This document shows positions 1 to 7,529 of a DNA stretch of 64,000 bases, piece by piece. The position numbers were made by a program, and so were the translations under genes. The notes under the pieces were generated by a model. The model saw only the letters and a program-made list of their open reading frames with translations. It was not told where the DNA came from and did no database searches. Every line of letters begins with the position of its first letter. Position 1 is the first letter of the stretch. This stretch comes from Halobacteriales archaeon QS_4_66_20 (GTDB lineage Archaea; Halobacteriota; Halobacteria; Halobacteriales; Haloarculaceae). The stretch is from NCBI GenBank assembly GCA_003021015.1, contig PXRK01000038.1:35953-99952 (forward strand), written 5' to 3'.

Positions 1-38
1 GCAGCAGTACGGTTCGGATGGACAAAAAATGGAGTCGA

Positions 39-161
39 CTACGCGGGTTCGTCGGGCGTCTCGACGTCCACGTTTTCGTCGCTGCTGCGGAATTTCTTCA
101 GCGTCACGATACCGATGACGATCGCCACCGTGGCGAGGAGGGTCTTTTTGACTTTGCCCAT
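39..161 (-). CDS. small single-span membrane protein, 40 aa
   Basis: This is a 40-residue reading frame, too short for standard ORF lists. It begins MGKVKKTLLATVAIVIGIVT and ends with an acidic tail (SSDENVDVETPDEPA), so it reads as a basic start, one membrane span at about residues 7-20, and an acidic tail typical of a halophile. A TATA-like TTGTTAAG on the minus strand at 185-192 lies 27 bp before the ATG, which fits a leaderless transcript. I do not recognise the family, and the function is unknown. The amino-acid pattern and well-placed promoter make it more likely real than chance. Confidence 0.6.
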   Translation of the reverse strand: MGKVKKTLLATVAIVIGIVTLKKFRSSDENVDVETPDEPA

Positions 162-244
162 ACCTGAACGACGGGGCAGGACCACTTAACAATTTCTTGT
201 TTGTCACGTCGGCCGGCGCTGACACCCGCTCTGTCCGGCGACCC

Positions 245-277
245 GATAGTGATTGTTGTGAGTATTTTCGGGGCCAC
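245..277. repeat. fragment of type B intergenic inverted-repeat element
   Basis: The sequence ATAGTGATTGTTGTGA followed by GTATTTTCGG matches one end of the 111-bp type B elements (compare the reverse strand of 25381-25491). The other end is missing; the 81-bp tandem repeat begins where the match stops. It lies downstream of the purine gene stop at 428. Confidence 0.7.
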
Positions 278-279
278 AA

Positions 280-448
280 AGCACCGAAAATCTCGCTCTA
301 CACGGTTTCGCTCGATTTTCGAGCTTTCGACCCTCCTTCGCTGCGCTCAGTCGTGTCTGAAGCACCGAAAATCTCGCTCTACACGGTTCCGCTCGATTTT
401 CGAGCTTTCGACCCTCCTTCGCTGCGCTCAGTCGTGTCTAAAGCACCG
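280..448. repeat. 81-bp tandem repeat, two copies plus a partial third, overlapping the purH 3' end
   Basis: Copy 1 (280-360) and copy 2 (361-441) are nearly identical, and the unit restarts with AGCACCG at 442. On the minus strand each unit carries the codons for CFRHD-stop, so the duplicated segment includes the last codons and stop of the PurNH gene. The unit length is a multiple of three. It looks like a local duplication of the gene terminus plus its trailer, not a CRISPR or an insertion sequence. Confidence 0.85.
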
Positions 449-2089
449 CGTCCCGGTCATGACCATCGCCATGTCGTGCTCGTCGGCGGCCTCGATCACG
501 GCGTCGTCGTTTTTCGACCCACCGGGCTGGATGACGGCCTCGATGCCGGCCTCGGCGGCGTACCCGATGCCGTCGGGGAATGGGAAGAACGCGTCCGAAG
601 CCATCACGGCGCCGTCGGCGTCCTTGGCCTCGGCGTGCTCGTCGGCTTTCATCGCCGCCAGCCGGACCGCGTCGACGCGGGACACCTGCCCCATGCCGAT
701 GCCGACCGTCTCCGTTCCGTTTGCGAACACGATGGCGTTGGACTTGACGTGCTTGATCGTCTGCCAGGCGAACAGCATCGACTCGAGCTGTTCCCCGGTC
801 GGCTCGCGCTCGGTGGCGACCTCCAGGTCGTCGAGGTCGGGCTGCTGGCGGTCCCGCTCCTGGACCAGGCGGCCGCCGACGAGTGGTTTCTCCACCGGTG
901 CTTCCGGTTGGCCGCCGAGCGCTCGCGGCTGCCCACCGCTCGCGTCGTTCGGGGTCTGTGAGACCCCGCTCCCCACGTCGAGCACCCGGAGGTTTTCTTT
1001 CCCGCGCAGGACGTCGAGCGCGTCGGCGGTGTAGCCCGGTGCGACGACGATCTCCTTGAACGAGTCGACGATCCCCTCGGCCGTGGCGGCGTCGCACTCG
1101 CGGTTCAGCGCGACGATGCCGCCGAACGCGCTCTGCGGGTCGGTCGCGAGCGCGTGCTCGTAGGCACTCGCGAGCGTGTCTGCGGTCGCACAGCCGGCGG
1201 GGTTGGTGTGCTTGATGACGGCGGCGGCGGGGTCGTCGAACTCCCTGACGAGGTTCAGTGCCGCGTCGGCGTCGTTGTAGTTGTTGTACGACATCCCCTT
1301 GGCGCCCTCGTTGAGCTGTGGCGCGTGGACGACGCTCGCCTCGTCGGCGGTGTAGTCGGCGTACAGCGCCGCGTTCTGGTGGGGGTTCTCGCCGTACCGG
1401 AGTTCGGCTGCGCGGTCGCCGCTGGTCACGCGACGGGCGGGGAACTGCCCGTTGTCGTCGCTGTCGACGTGAACCGCGCCCGCGTCGCGGTCGACCGTCA
1501 CGCGGTCCTCGGCGAACCAGCGGACAGCTCGCGGGTACGCGCGGAACTCGCCCTGGTAGAGCACGCGGTCAGTCAGGTCGTCTTTCTCGTCGTCGTCGTA
1601 CACCGGGATCGGCTCCTGGGTGACGATCGGGCCGGCGTCGACCGTCTCCTCGACGACGTTGCCCTGGTCGTCGGTGGCGTCGGTGACGACGTGGACCGTA
1701 CAGCCGGTGACGGCGACGCCGGCGTCGAGCGCGTCGCCCCAGGCGTCCGTCCCCGGGAACGAGGGGAGCAGCGACGGGTGGACGTTCAGCGTCGTCGGCG
1801 TCCCGTCGAGGAACGTGTCCGAGAGGATGCGCATGTAGCCGTCGAGGCAGACGAGATCGAACTCGTAGTCGGCCAGCGCCGCCAGGACGCGCCGCTCGTG
1901 GTCGCGGCGTGATTCGCCGTCCTCGCGGACGACCGTCTCCGTCGGAATGTCGCGCGTCTCCGCCTTCTCCAGGACCGGTGCGTCCGCGTCGTTCGTGAGG
2001 ACCACCGAGAACTCGGAACCGCCGGGCGCCCGGTCGGCGAGGTGCATGAGGTTGCGGCCGCGGTTGCTTGCCATGCCGGCGAGATTCAT
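428..2089 (-). CDS. purH: bifunctional phosphoribosylglycinamide / AICAR formyltransferase (PurN-PurH fusion)
   Basis: This is a two-domain purine biosynthesis enzyme, as found fused in haloarchaea. The N-terminal part (about residues 1-190) is a GAR transformylase: it starts MNLAGMASNRGRN, has the folate-site motif HPSLLPSFPG, and ends before a linker. The C-terminal part (about 200-553) is an AICAR transformylase, with RYGENPHQ, KGMSYNNYNDADAA, IKHTNPAGC, a VKSNAIV stretch and the ending GTRCFRH. The IMP cyclohydrolase half of bacterial PurH is absent. I chose the ATG at 2089 over the one at 2116 because it matches the usual PurN start. A glycine-rich insert (SGGQPRALGGQPEAP) interrupts the second domain. 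The last codons lie inside an 81-bp tandem repeat. Confidence 0.93.
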   Translation of the reverse strand: MNLAGMASNRGRNLMHLADRAPGGSEFSVVLTNDADAPVLEKAETRDIPTETVVREDGESRRDHERRVLAALADYEFDLVCLDGYMRILSDTFLDGTPTTLNVHPSLLPSFPGTDAWGDALDAGVAVTGCTVHVVTDATDDQGNVVEETVDAGPIVTQEPIPVYDDDEKDDLTDRVLYQGEFRAYPRAVRWFAEDRVTVDRDAGAVHVDSDDNGQFPARRVTSGDRAAELRYGENPHQNAALYADYTADEASVVHAPQLNEGAKGMSYNNYNDADAALNLVREFDDPAAAVIKHTNPAGCATADTLASAYEHALATDPQSAFGGIVALNRECDAATAEGIVDSFKEIVVAPGYTADALDVLRGKENLRVLDVGSGVSQTPNDASGGQPRALGGQPEAPVEKPLVGGRLVQERDRQQPDLDDLEVATEREPTGEQLESMLFAWQTIKHVKSNAIVFANGTETVGIGMGQVSRVDAVRLAAMKADEHAEAKDADGAVMASDAFFPFPDGIGYAAEAGIEAVIQPGGSKNDDAVIEAADEHDMAMVMTGTRCFRHD

Positions 2090-2190
2090 ATGCGACTCGC
2101 GGTCCGGCGCGCGCAAAGGTATTGCGATCCACCCCAGTACTACGCAGTGAAGGCAAACTGGAACGTGCTATCTGACGGACGGCGGCCCGA

Positions 2191-3315
2191 TCACGACGTG
2201 TGCTCCGCGATCGCCTGCGCGGAGAGCGTCGCAACCGTCTCCGGGTCGAAATCGGCGTCGTGCCAGGCCGGCAGGCGGTTGTCGCCGTCGGGTGGTTCGA
2301 TCGCCGCGGCGTAGCGGTCGACCTGCTCGCGCTCGCCGGCGCGGTCGAACCTGAAGCCGTTGAACGCCGCGTCCGCTTCGTACTGGTCGATGACCTCGCG
2401 GGCACACCTGCGGTAGTGCCCGGGCAGTGCGTCGTAGTCGGGGGCGAGACCGTGTTCTTCCAGGACTGTGAACAGTGTCGCGCCGACCTGCCCGGCCATC
2501 TCGTCGAGGCCGTCCGGGCCGCTGACTGAGCGGTGCTCGTGCTCGTGGACGCCGAGGTCGACCTGCGCGGTGCCCGCAAAGCCGGCCGCGTCGAAAGCGT
2601 CACCGAGCGTCCCGATCTCCAGCCCCCACCCCCGGGGGGCACGGAGGCGGCGGGCCAGCGTCCCGGTCGTCGCGAACTCGCCGGCCAGCGCGTAGCGGAA
2701 CGCCCGCAGGTAGGCGAGCAGGTCCTCGCCCTCCTGGTTGCCCGTCTCTGCAGCGCCTATGGCGTCCGCAGCGAGCGCACGGAGCATCGGCACGATAAAC
2801 AGCCGGAACAGCCGCCCGTAGAGGCGGTCGTTCTCGACGCGGGCGTAGTACCCCTTGACGAACTCGTACTCGCGCGTGAGCGGAAACAGCAGCCGCGGGA
2901 CCTGCGTCGCGTCGTAGTTCACCACGTCGGCGTCGTGGACGACGACGTACTCGGCGTCGCTGGCGACCCCGAGGCCGAGCCAGACGTCCCGGCCCTTCCC
3001 TGCGGTGCCGTCGAGGCCCCGCTCGGCGAGCCGTGCCTCCAGCCGCGGCGCGGTACACCACAGCACCGTCGTCGAGAGGTCGAAGCCGTCGACCCACGAG
3101 ACGACGTCGTCGATCTGTCTCTCGTCGGCCCGCACCGCGATCAGCACCCGCCCGGGGTCGACCCCCTCGAGCGTCGAGAGTACCCGCTCGGCTGCGAGGC
3201 TTGTGTGGTCCCGCTCGGTCAACGGCACCACCACGGTCGCACGGTCGGTCGGCGCCGCCGGGTGCGCGTTTCCGAAGTCGTGGAGGGTCGCGATGCGCTC
3301 CTGGACGTACTCCAT
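2191..3315 (-). CDS. family 2-like glycosyltransferase, glucosyl-3-phosphoglycerate synthase type
   Basis: A 374-residue soluble GT-A fold glycosyltransferase. An N-terminal VVVPLTERD strand is followed by the metal and sugar-nucleotide motif HDADVVNYD near residue 130, after GKGRDVWLGLG. The later motif RGWGLEIGTL resembles the GYGVEIG stretch of glucosyl- and mannosyl-3-phosphoglycerate synthases. By family this suggests synthesis of a phosphorylated glycosylglycerate, a compatible solute, but the acceptor cannot be read from sequence. It lies 101 bp upstream of purNH on the same strand and could be co-transcribed, although the pathways are unrelated. Confidence 0.75.
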   Translation of the reverse strand: MEYVQERIATLHDFGNAHPAAPTDRATVVVPLTERDHTSLAAERVLSTLEGVDPGRVLIAVRADERQIDDVVSWVDGFDLSTTVLWCTAPRLEARLAERGLDGTAGKGRDVWLGLGVASDAEYVVVHDADVVNYDATQVPRLLFPLTREYEFVKGYYARVENDRLYGRLFRLFIVPMLRALAADAIGAAETGNQEGEDLLAYLRAFRYALAGEFATTGTLARRLRAPRGWGLEIGTLGDAFDAAGFAGTAQVDLGVHEHEHRSVSGPDGLDEMAGQVGATLFTVLEEHGLAPDYDALPGHYRRCAREVIDQYEADAAFNGFRFDRAGEREQVDRYAAAIEPPDGDNRLPAWHDADFDPETVATLSAQAIAEHTS

Positions 3316-3420
3316 CGGCTACGTGTATGGGTGGATCGCAAAAAGCCCCGCGATCTGTGCGAGCGCTGCCCGCCCCGACCGTCGTCACCGGGTGCAGATT
3401 CTCTCCCACTGTTCGAGGCT

Positions 3421-3444
3421 CCGGGAGCTTTTTTATACTCCCGG
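3421..3444 (+). promoter_or_regulatory. TATA box inside a 7-bp inverted repeat (candidate operator)
   Basis: CCGGGAG (3421-3427) and CTCCCGG (3438-3444) are perfect inverted arms around a loop containing TTTTTTATA. The TATA box sits about 25 bp before the ATG at 3460, which fits a leaderless promoter. A dimeric regulator bound to both arms would cover the TATA box; that role is inference. Confidence 0.55.
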
Positions 3445-3459
3445 AAAGTACCGTGGGAT

Positions 3460-3630
3460 ATGAAGTCGACACAAAAGGGTCTGCGCTCCGGCGAAATCGA
3501 GAAGGACACCTACGAGCGCCTCTCCTGTGCCGAATGCGACGAGCAGCTCGACACGAAAAACGACCCCGACGAACTCGGCCGCGTGCGCATCTGTCCCGGG
3601 TGCGGCCGCGAGTGGAAGGAAGTCGGGTGA
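3460..3630 (+). CDS. HVO_0758-family zinc-finger micro-protein, 56 aa
   Basis: A 56-residue protein starting MKSTQKGLRSGEIEKDTYER, with two zinc knuckles, CAEC and CPGC, 23 residues apart. Its length, N-terminus and cysteine spacing match the haloarchaeal HVO_0758 family of zinc-finger micro-proteins (recognised from memory). The ATG at 3460 is supported by a TATA box about 25 bp upstream. Longer frames running through here in the same phase are chance extensions. The stop codon is followed after 5 bp by a type A repeat element. The molecular role is not known from sequence; binding of nucleic acid or protein is plausible. Confidence 0.85.
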   Translation: MKSTQKGLRSGEIEKDTYERLSCAECDEQLDTKNDPDELGRVRICPGCGREWKEVG

Positions 3631-3635
3631 TCGTG

Positions 3636-3748
3636 ATACGGTCGTGCGTGATTATTTTCAGCACTGGGGCCCCAATATCCGTTGGTTTCACGGGCTGAAA
3701 CGCACAACACGCGATTCCATAGCGGTACACAGTCACGCACGACCGTAT
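3636..3748. repeat. type A intergenic element, 113 bp, perfect 16-bp terminal inverted repeats
   Basis: ATACGGTCGTGCGTGA at 3636-3651 pairs perfectly with TCACGCACGACCGTAT at 3733-3748. The core contains TATTTTC, GGTTTCACG and GCTGAAAC, also seen in the other A and B copies. It begins 5 bp after the zinc-finger stop codon and abuts the next element. Confidence 0.9.
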
Positions 3749-3749
3749 G

Positions 3750-3860
3750 ATAGTGATTGTTGTGACTCTTTACCACCGGGTATTTGTCAGATTCTAGTTT
3801 TGAGGCGTGAAACCGCCGTTAGTGCGATGTAGTGCCGAAAATAATCACAACAGTCACTAT
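3750..3860. repeat. type B intergenic element, 111 bp
   Basis: ATAGTGATTGTTGTGA at 3750-3765 faces TCACAACAGTCACTAT at 3845-3860 (one mismatch). It is joined to the type A copy through GA, so the two form a tandem pair between the zinc-finger gene and the carotenoid oxygenase gene. Any apparent start codon of the next gene inside this element is unlikely to be genuine. Confidence 0.9.
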
Positions 3861-3932
3861 GAGTCGCAGGGAGGCAACAGCAGTATACAGCCGCCCGTAC
3901 TTTCATGCGGTATCCGCCCAAACCAGTGGGCC

Positions 3933-5336
3933 GTGGCAGACGCAAACTTCACGCCGGGGTTCCGGTCGCTGGACGAGGAGGTGACCGACCGCACGCTGCC
4001 GGTCGAGGGGTCGTTCCCGCCGTGGCTCTCGGGCCAGCTCATCCGCAACGGCCCGGCGAAGTTCGAGGGCGGCGGACAGCGGCTGACCCACTGGTTCGAC
4101 GGGCTCGCGATGCCGCGCAAGTACGCGTTCGACGGCGGCGAGGTCCGCTACACGAACCGGTTTCTCCGTACCGAGAGCTACGAGGACGCGGCGGCCGGCC
4201 GGCCGATCGGGCAGTTCGCGACCGGCGTCGGCGGCCTGGCGAAGGCGCTGGGCTGGCTGCGCCGGCTGGGTCCGCCAGAACCGACCGACAACGCGAACGT
4301 CCACGTCGCCAGGCTCGACGGCGGGTTCGTCGCACTGACGGAGGTTCCGAAGTGGGTCCGCTTCGACAGCGAGACGCTCGCCACTCGCGGCGAGTTCACG
4401 TTCCAGGACCTCGCTACACACCACATGATCACCGCCCACCTCGTCGAGGACCCCCACCGCGGCGAGCACGTGGGCCACGCGCTCACGTTCGGGCGGACAC
4501 ACGAGTACCGCCTGTTTCGGATCCCCGACGGAACGAGACGGCGCGAGGAGTTCGCCGCCATCCCGACCGACAGCCCTGCATACGTCCACAGCGTCGGCGT
4601 CAGCGAGGACCACGTCACCCTCGTCGAGACGCCGCTGCGGATCGACGTCCTGCGGGCGCTCTCGCCGTTCACCGAGGGGTTTTTCGACCTGCTGGACTGG
4701 CAATCGGAGCGCGACACGACGTTTTACGTCGTTTCCCGCGATACGGGCAAGGTGGCAGTCGAGGCGACGGCGCCGCCGTTTTTCACGTTCCACACGGTCA
4801 ACGCCTTCGAGGACGGCGGCGACGTCGTCGTCGATCTGATCGCCTTCGAGGACGACGGCGTCGTGACTGCGCTTCGCCTCGACGACCTCGCCGAGCAGGG
4901 GTTTGCTGGCGTGCCGCCGGGCCGACTCGAGCGGTACCGGATCGCGCCCGACGGGACCATCGAGCGACGACGGCTGTACGACGGCGGGATCGAACTCCCT
5001 GACGTGCCCCGGCAGGTGCGGACCCGGCCGTACCGGTACGCCTACGGGCAGTCGACCGACCGCGAGGGCGCGAACGAGCTGGTGAAGGTCGACACCGAGC
5101 GCGGGACCGCCCGCGAGTTCTGGGAGCGGGAGCTCTACGTCGAGGAGCCCTGCGTAGTCAGCCGTCCCGACGCCGACGCCGAGGACGACGGCGTCGTGCT
5201 CGCGCCGGCGCTTGACGTCGCCGCCGAGCAGTCGCTGCTTTTGTGTTTCGACGCAGCGACGCTCGCGGAACTGGGCCGCGCGCGGGTGCCCCACCCGATC
5301 CCGTTCGGTTTCCACGGCCGCTTTTTCGGGTCGTGA
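3933..5336 (+). CDS. carotenoid cleavage oxygenase (RPE65/CCD family)
   Basis: An iron-dependent dioxygenase of the carotenoid cleavage family, expected to cut a carotenoid or apocarotenoid to aldehydes. The family's four iron-binding histidines appear in order within TAHLVEDPHRG, YVHSVGVSEDH, FTFHTVNAFED and the C-terminal FGFHGRFF. The N-terminus GSFPPWLSGQLIRNGPAKFE is characteristic. I prefer the GTG at 3933 (467 aa), because the ATG at 3807 lies inside a repeat element and adds a non-homologous tail. No carotenoid or opsin genes lie next to it, so its substrate is open. The stop is followed after 3 bp by a type C element. Confidence 0.88.
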   Translation: MADANFTPGFRSLDEEVTDRTLPVEGSFPPWLSGQLIRNGPAKFEGGGQRLTHWFDGLAMPRKYAFDGGEVRYTNRFLRTESYEDAAAGRPIGQFATGVGGLAKALGWLRRLGPPEPTDNANVHVARLDGGFVALTEVPKWVRFDSETLATRGEFTFQDLATHHMITAHLVEDPHRGEHVGHALTFGRTHEYRLFRIPDGTRRREEFAAIPTDSPAYVHSVGVSEDHVTLVETPLRIDVLRALSPFTEGFFDLLDWQSERDTTFYVVSRDTGKVAVEATAPPFFTFHTVNAFEDGGDVVVDLIAFEDDGVVTALRLDDLAEQGFAGVPPGRLERYRIAPDGTIERRRLYDGGIELPDVPRQVRTRPYRYAYGQSTDREGANELVKVDTERGTAREFWERELYVEEPCVVSRPDADAEDDGVVLAPALDVAAEQSLLLCFDAATLAELGRARVPHPIPFGFHGRFFGS

Positions 5337-5339
5337 CCA

Positions 5340-5451
5340 TATACAGCCAGACGTGACTCCGTACAGTGCCAGGACAGTCCATCGGCTGTGTCATGCCCCG
5401 AAAACGGGAGTTGGGACGGCACGGCGTGAATGAATCACGTCCGGGTGTATA
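5340..5451. repeat. type C intergenic element, 112 bp, whose right end forms a TATA box
   Basis: TATACAGCCAGACGTGA (5340-5356) faces TCACGTCCGGGTGTATA (5435-5451), with two mismatches. The right arm ends GTGTATA and continues AG, giving TATAAG at 5448-5453, 27 bp before the next start codon. The element thus appears to supply the promoter of the gene at 5477. Confidence 0.75.
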
Positions 5452-5476
5452 AGAGGGAGCCCACAGACACAGCAGT

Positions 5477-6589
5477 ATGGACAGAATCGACGCGGTCGAA
5501 CTGGAAGCGTTCGCTGGCACGCTCCTGGGGGAGCTCGGCGCCCCGTCGGCAACCGCCGAAGCAGTCGCAGCGTCGCTGGTGGAGGCAGACCTGAAGGGCC
5601 ACACCTCACACGGGGTGCTCCGGATCCCGACGTACCGGCAGATGATCGCCGACGGCGCGCTCGTCCCCGACGCCGAGCCGGCGGTGCTCGAAGATACCGA
5701 CACTGGCGCGACGGCCGTCGTCGACGGCAACGGCGCGTTCGGCCAGTCCGTCGGCCGGACCGCGGTCGACGCCCTGGCCGAGCGCGCGAGCGAGCACGGC
5801 CTCGCCTGCGTGGGGGTCCGGAACGCGACCCACCTCGGCCGGATCGGCGAGTGGGCCGAGCGCATCGCCGACCGGGGGCTGTGTTTCCTCTCGTTCGTCC
5901 ACATGTCCGGCGGCGGGCAGGTGGTCGCGCCCGCTGGCACCACCACCCGGCGGTTCTCGACGAACCCGATTACCTGCGCCGTCCCGACGTTCGGCCGGCT
6001 CCCGTTCCCGCTGGTGCTGGACGTGGCGACCTCCCAGGTCGCCCACGGCAAACTCGACGCCGCCGAGGCCGACGGCCGGTCCCTGCCGCCGGAGTGGGCC
6101 GTCTCCCCCGAGGGGGAGCCCCTGACCGATCCCGCCGCGATGGGCTCGTTCCGCGAGGGCGACACCTGGGGGGCGATCCGCCCGCTCGGCGGCACCACGG
6201 CCGGCCACAAGGGGACTGGCCTCGCCGTGATGACCGAACTGTTCGCCGGACTGCTCGGCGGCGGCCCGGTCGTCGGCCAGCGCGACCCCGACGCGTGGTT
6301 CACCAACGGCGCCTGCTTCCTCGCGGTCGACCCGGCGCGGTTCGGCGACCGCGAGCGGATGGGCGACCAGATCAAGGCGCTCGCCGCGCACGTCCGCGCG
6401 GCCGACGCCCACCCCGAGGTTCCGGTCGGCGACGCCGCGAAGAGCGACGAACTGCTGTTGCCCGGCGAAGCCGAGCACCGGACTGCGGAGGCGAACGCTG
6501 CCGAAGGGATCCCGCTCCCGGAGCGGGTGGTCGAACAACTCACGGCGCTGGCTGCGGAGTTCGGCGTTGATGATCCGCTCGGGGAGTGA
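5477..6589 (+). CDS. LDH2/malate dehydrogenase-type NAD(P)H-dependent oxidoreductase
   Basis: A 370-residue member of the Ldh2 (YlbC/ComC/AllD-like) dehydrogenase family, which oxidises 2-hydroxy acids such as malate, lactate, sulfolactate or ureidoglycolate. The motifs are GHTSHGVLRIPTY near residue 40, STNPITCAVP, DVATSQVAHGK, and GGTTAGHKGTGLAVM near residue 255. The length is normal for the family. A TATA box at 5448-5453, inside the end of a type C element, places transcription start at or very near the ATG. Which hydroxy acid it uses cannot be read from sequence. Confidence 0.88.
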   Translation: MDRIDAVELEAFAGTLLGELGAPSATAEAVAASLVEADLKGHTSHGVLRIPTYRQMIADGALVPDAEPAVLEDTDTGATAVVDGNGAFGQSVGRTAVDALAERASEHGLACVGVRNATHLGRIGEWAERIADRGLCFLSFVHMSGGGQVVAPAGTTTRRFSTNPITCAVPTFGRLPFPLVLDVATSQVAHGKLDAAEADGRSLPPEWAVSPEGEPLTDPAAMGSFREGDTWGAIRPLGGTTAGHKGTGLAVMTELFAGLLGGGPVVGQRDPDAWFTNGACFLAVDPARFGDRERMGDQIKALAAHVRAADAHPEVPVGDAAKSDELLLPGEAEHRTAEANAAEGIPLPERVVEQLTALAAEFGVDDPLGE

Positions 6590-6878
6590 GCTGTGACGGA
6601 GTGACGCAGAAAGTCCTCGGCGCTTGGCTCGGAATAACTGTGCAACTGACGGTACAGTAGCAAAGAAAGCCCTCGGCGCGCTCGTGACGCCGCGGCTCGC
6701 TGCGCTCCTCACTCCGTTGCGGTGCTTGCGTCGCCGGGGCGCCGACGAGCACGCCTCGCCCTTTCAGTCCGCCAGGGACGATGCTTGTGTGGCCGGCAGA
6801 CACAGGCAGTTACTTGGGTAGCAGTCCTGGGTTGAAAGCGAGACCGTCGTCCTCTCAGTGTGGTGAACCTAACGCGCC

Positions 6879-7529
6879 TCAGACGCCGAGGTAGCGCTGG
6901 CGCATCTCCTCGTCCTCGCGGAGGCGCTCGGTGGAGGCCGACTCTGCGATCCGGCCCTCGTCGAGCACGTAGTGGCGGCCGGCGACCGCGAGCGCGGCGG
7001 CGACGTTCTGCTCGACCAGCAGCACCGCGATGTCCTGCTCCTCGTTGATCTCGGCGATGATATCCTCGATGCGGCGGACGATGTACGGCGCCAGCCCCTC
7101 GAACGGCTCGTCCAGCAGCATCAGCCGGGGGTTCGCCGCCAGCGCCCGCGCGATGGCGAGCATCTGCTGCTCGCCGCCGCTCATGTTGCGGGCGTGTTTC
7201 TCCCGCATCTCCGACAGCTCCGGGAAAAAGTCGAGCACGGTTTCGAGGTCCTTCGGGTCCTCGGCGTGGTTGATCGCCAGCCGGACGTTCTCGACGACGG
7301 AGAGGCGGGGGAAACAGCGCCGGTCCTCGGGCACGAAGCTGATCCCGCGGCCGGCGATCTCGTAGGGCGGGGTGCCGAGCAGCTCATCGCCGTCAAAACG
7401 GATCGAGCCGCCGATGACCTGCGGCTCCGCTGCTCCGGCAATCGCCCGGAGTGTAGTCGTCTTGCCCGCGCCGTTGCGGCCGAGCAGCGAGACGAGTTCG
7501 CCCGCCTCGGCGACCGAGAGCAGCGTCAT
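6879..7529 (-). CDS. livF: branched-chain amino-acid type ABC transporter ATPase LivF, N-terminally shortened
   Basis: The second ATPase of the Liv transporter. It has Walker A GRNGAGKTT, the signature MSGGEQQMLAIARAL and Walker B RLMLLDEPFEGLAP. Walker A starts at residue 17, whereas LivF proteins usually have it near residue 37. About 20 N-terminal residues are missing, including the first strand and the A-loop aromatic residue that stacks on adenine. No upstream in-frame codons restore them: the ATG overlaps the livG stop as ATGA, and the frame before it reads non-homologous RLPRRHAGGV. The shape suggests an in-frame deletion that fused the gene to the livG end. Activity may be impaired. 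Confidence 0.85.
   Translation of the reverse strand: MTLLSVAEAGELVSLLGRNGAGKTTTLRAIAGAAEPQVIGGSIRFDGDELLGTPPYEIAGRGISFVPEDRRCFPRLSVVENVRLAINHAEDPKDLETVLDFFPELSEMREKHARNMSGGEQQMLAIARALAANPRLMLLDEPFEGLAPYIVRRIEDIIAEINEEQDIAVLLVEQNVAAALAVAGRHYVLDEGRIAESASTERLREDEEMRQRYLGV

Noticed and set aside
280..441. 81-bp tandem repeats as a CRISPR array
   Set aside because: There are only two full units, no spacers between them and no cas genes nearby; the unit is a duplicated gene end.
3807..3932. Upstream ATG start for the carotenoid oxygenase
   Set aside because: It lies inside a type B repeat element and adds 42 residues without family similarity.
3903..5315. Long minus-strand frame opposite the carotenoid oxygenase (470 aa), and similar long antisense frames at 17282-19669, 27635-29164, 31381-32511, 33757-35085 and 37387-39597
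   Set aside because: Arg/Val-rich, low-motif translations typical of shadow frames in high-GC DNA; the opposite strand encodes well-recognised proteins.
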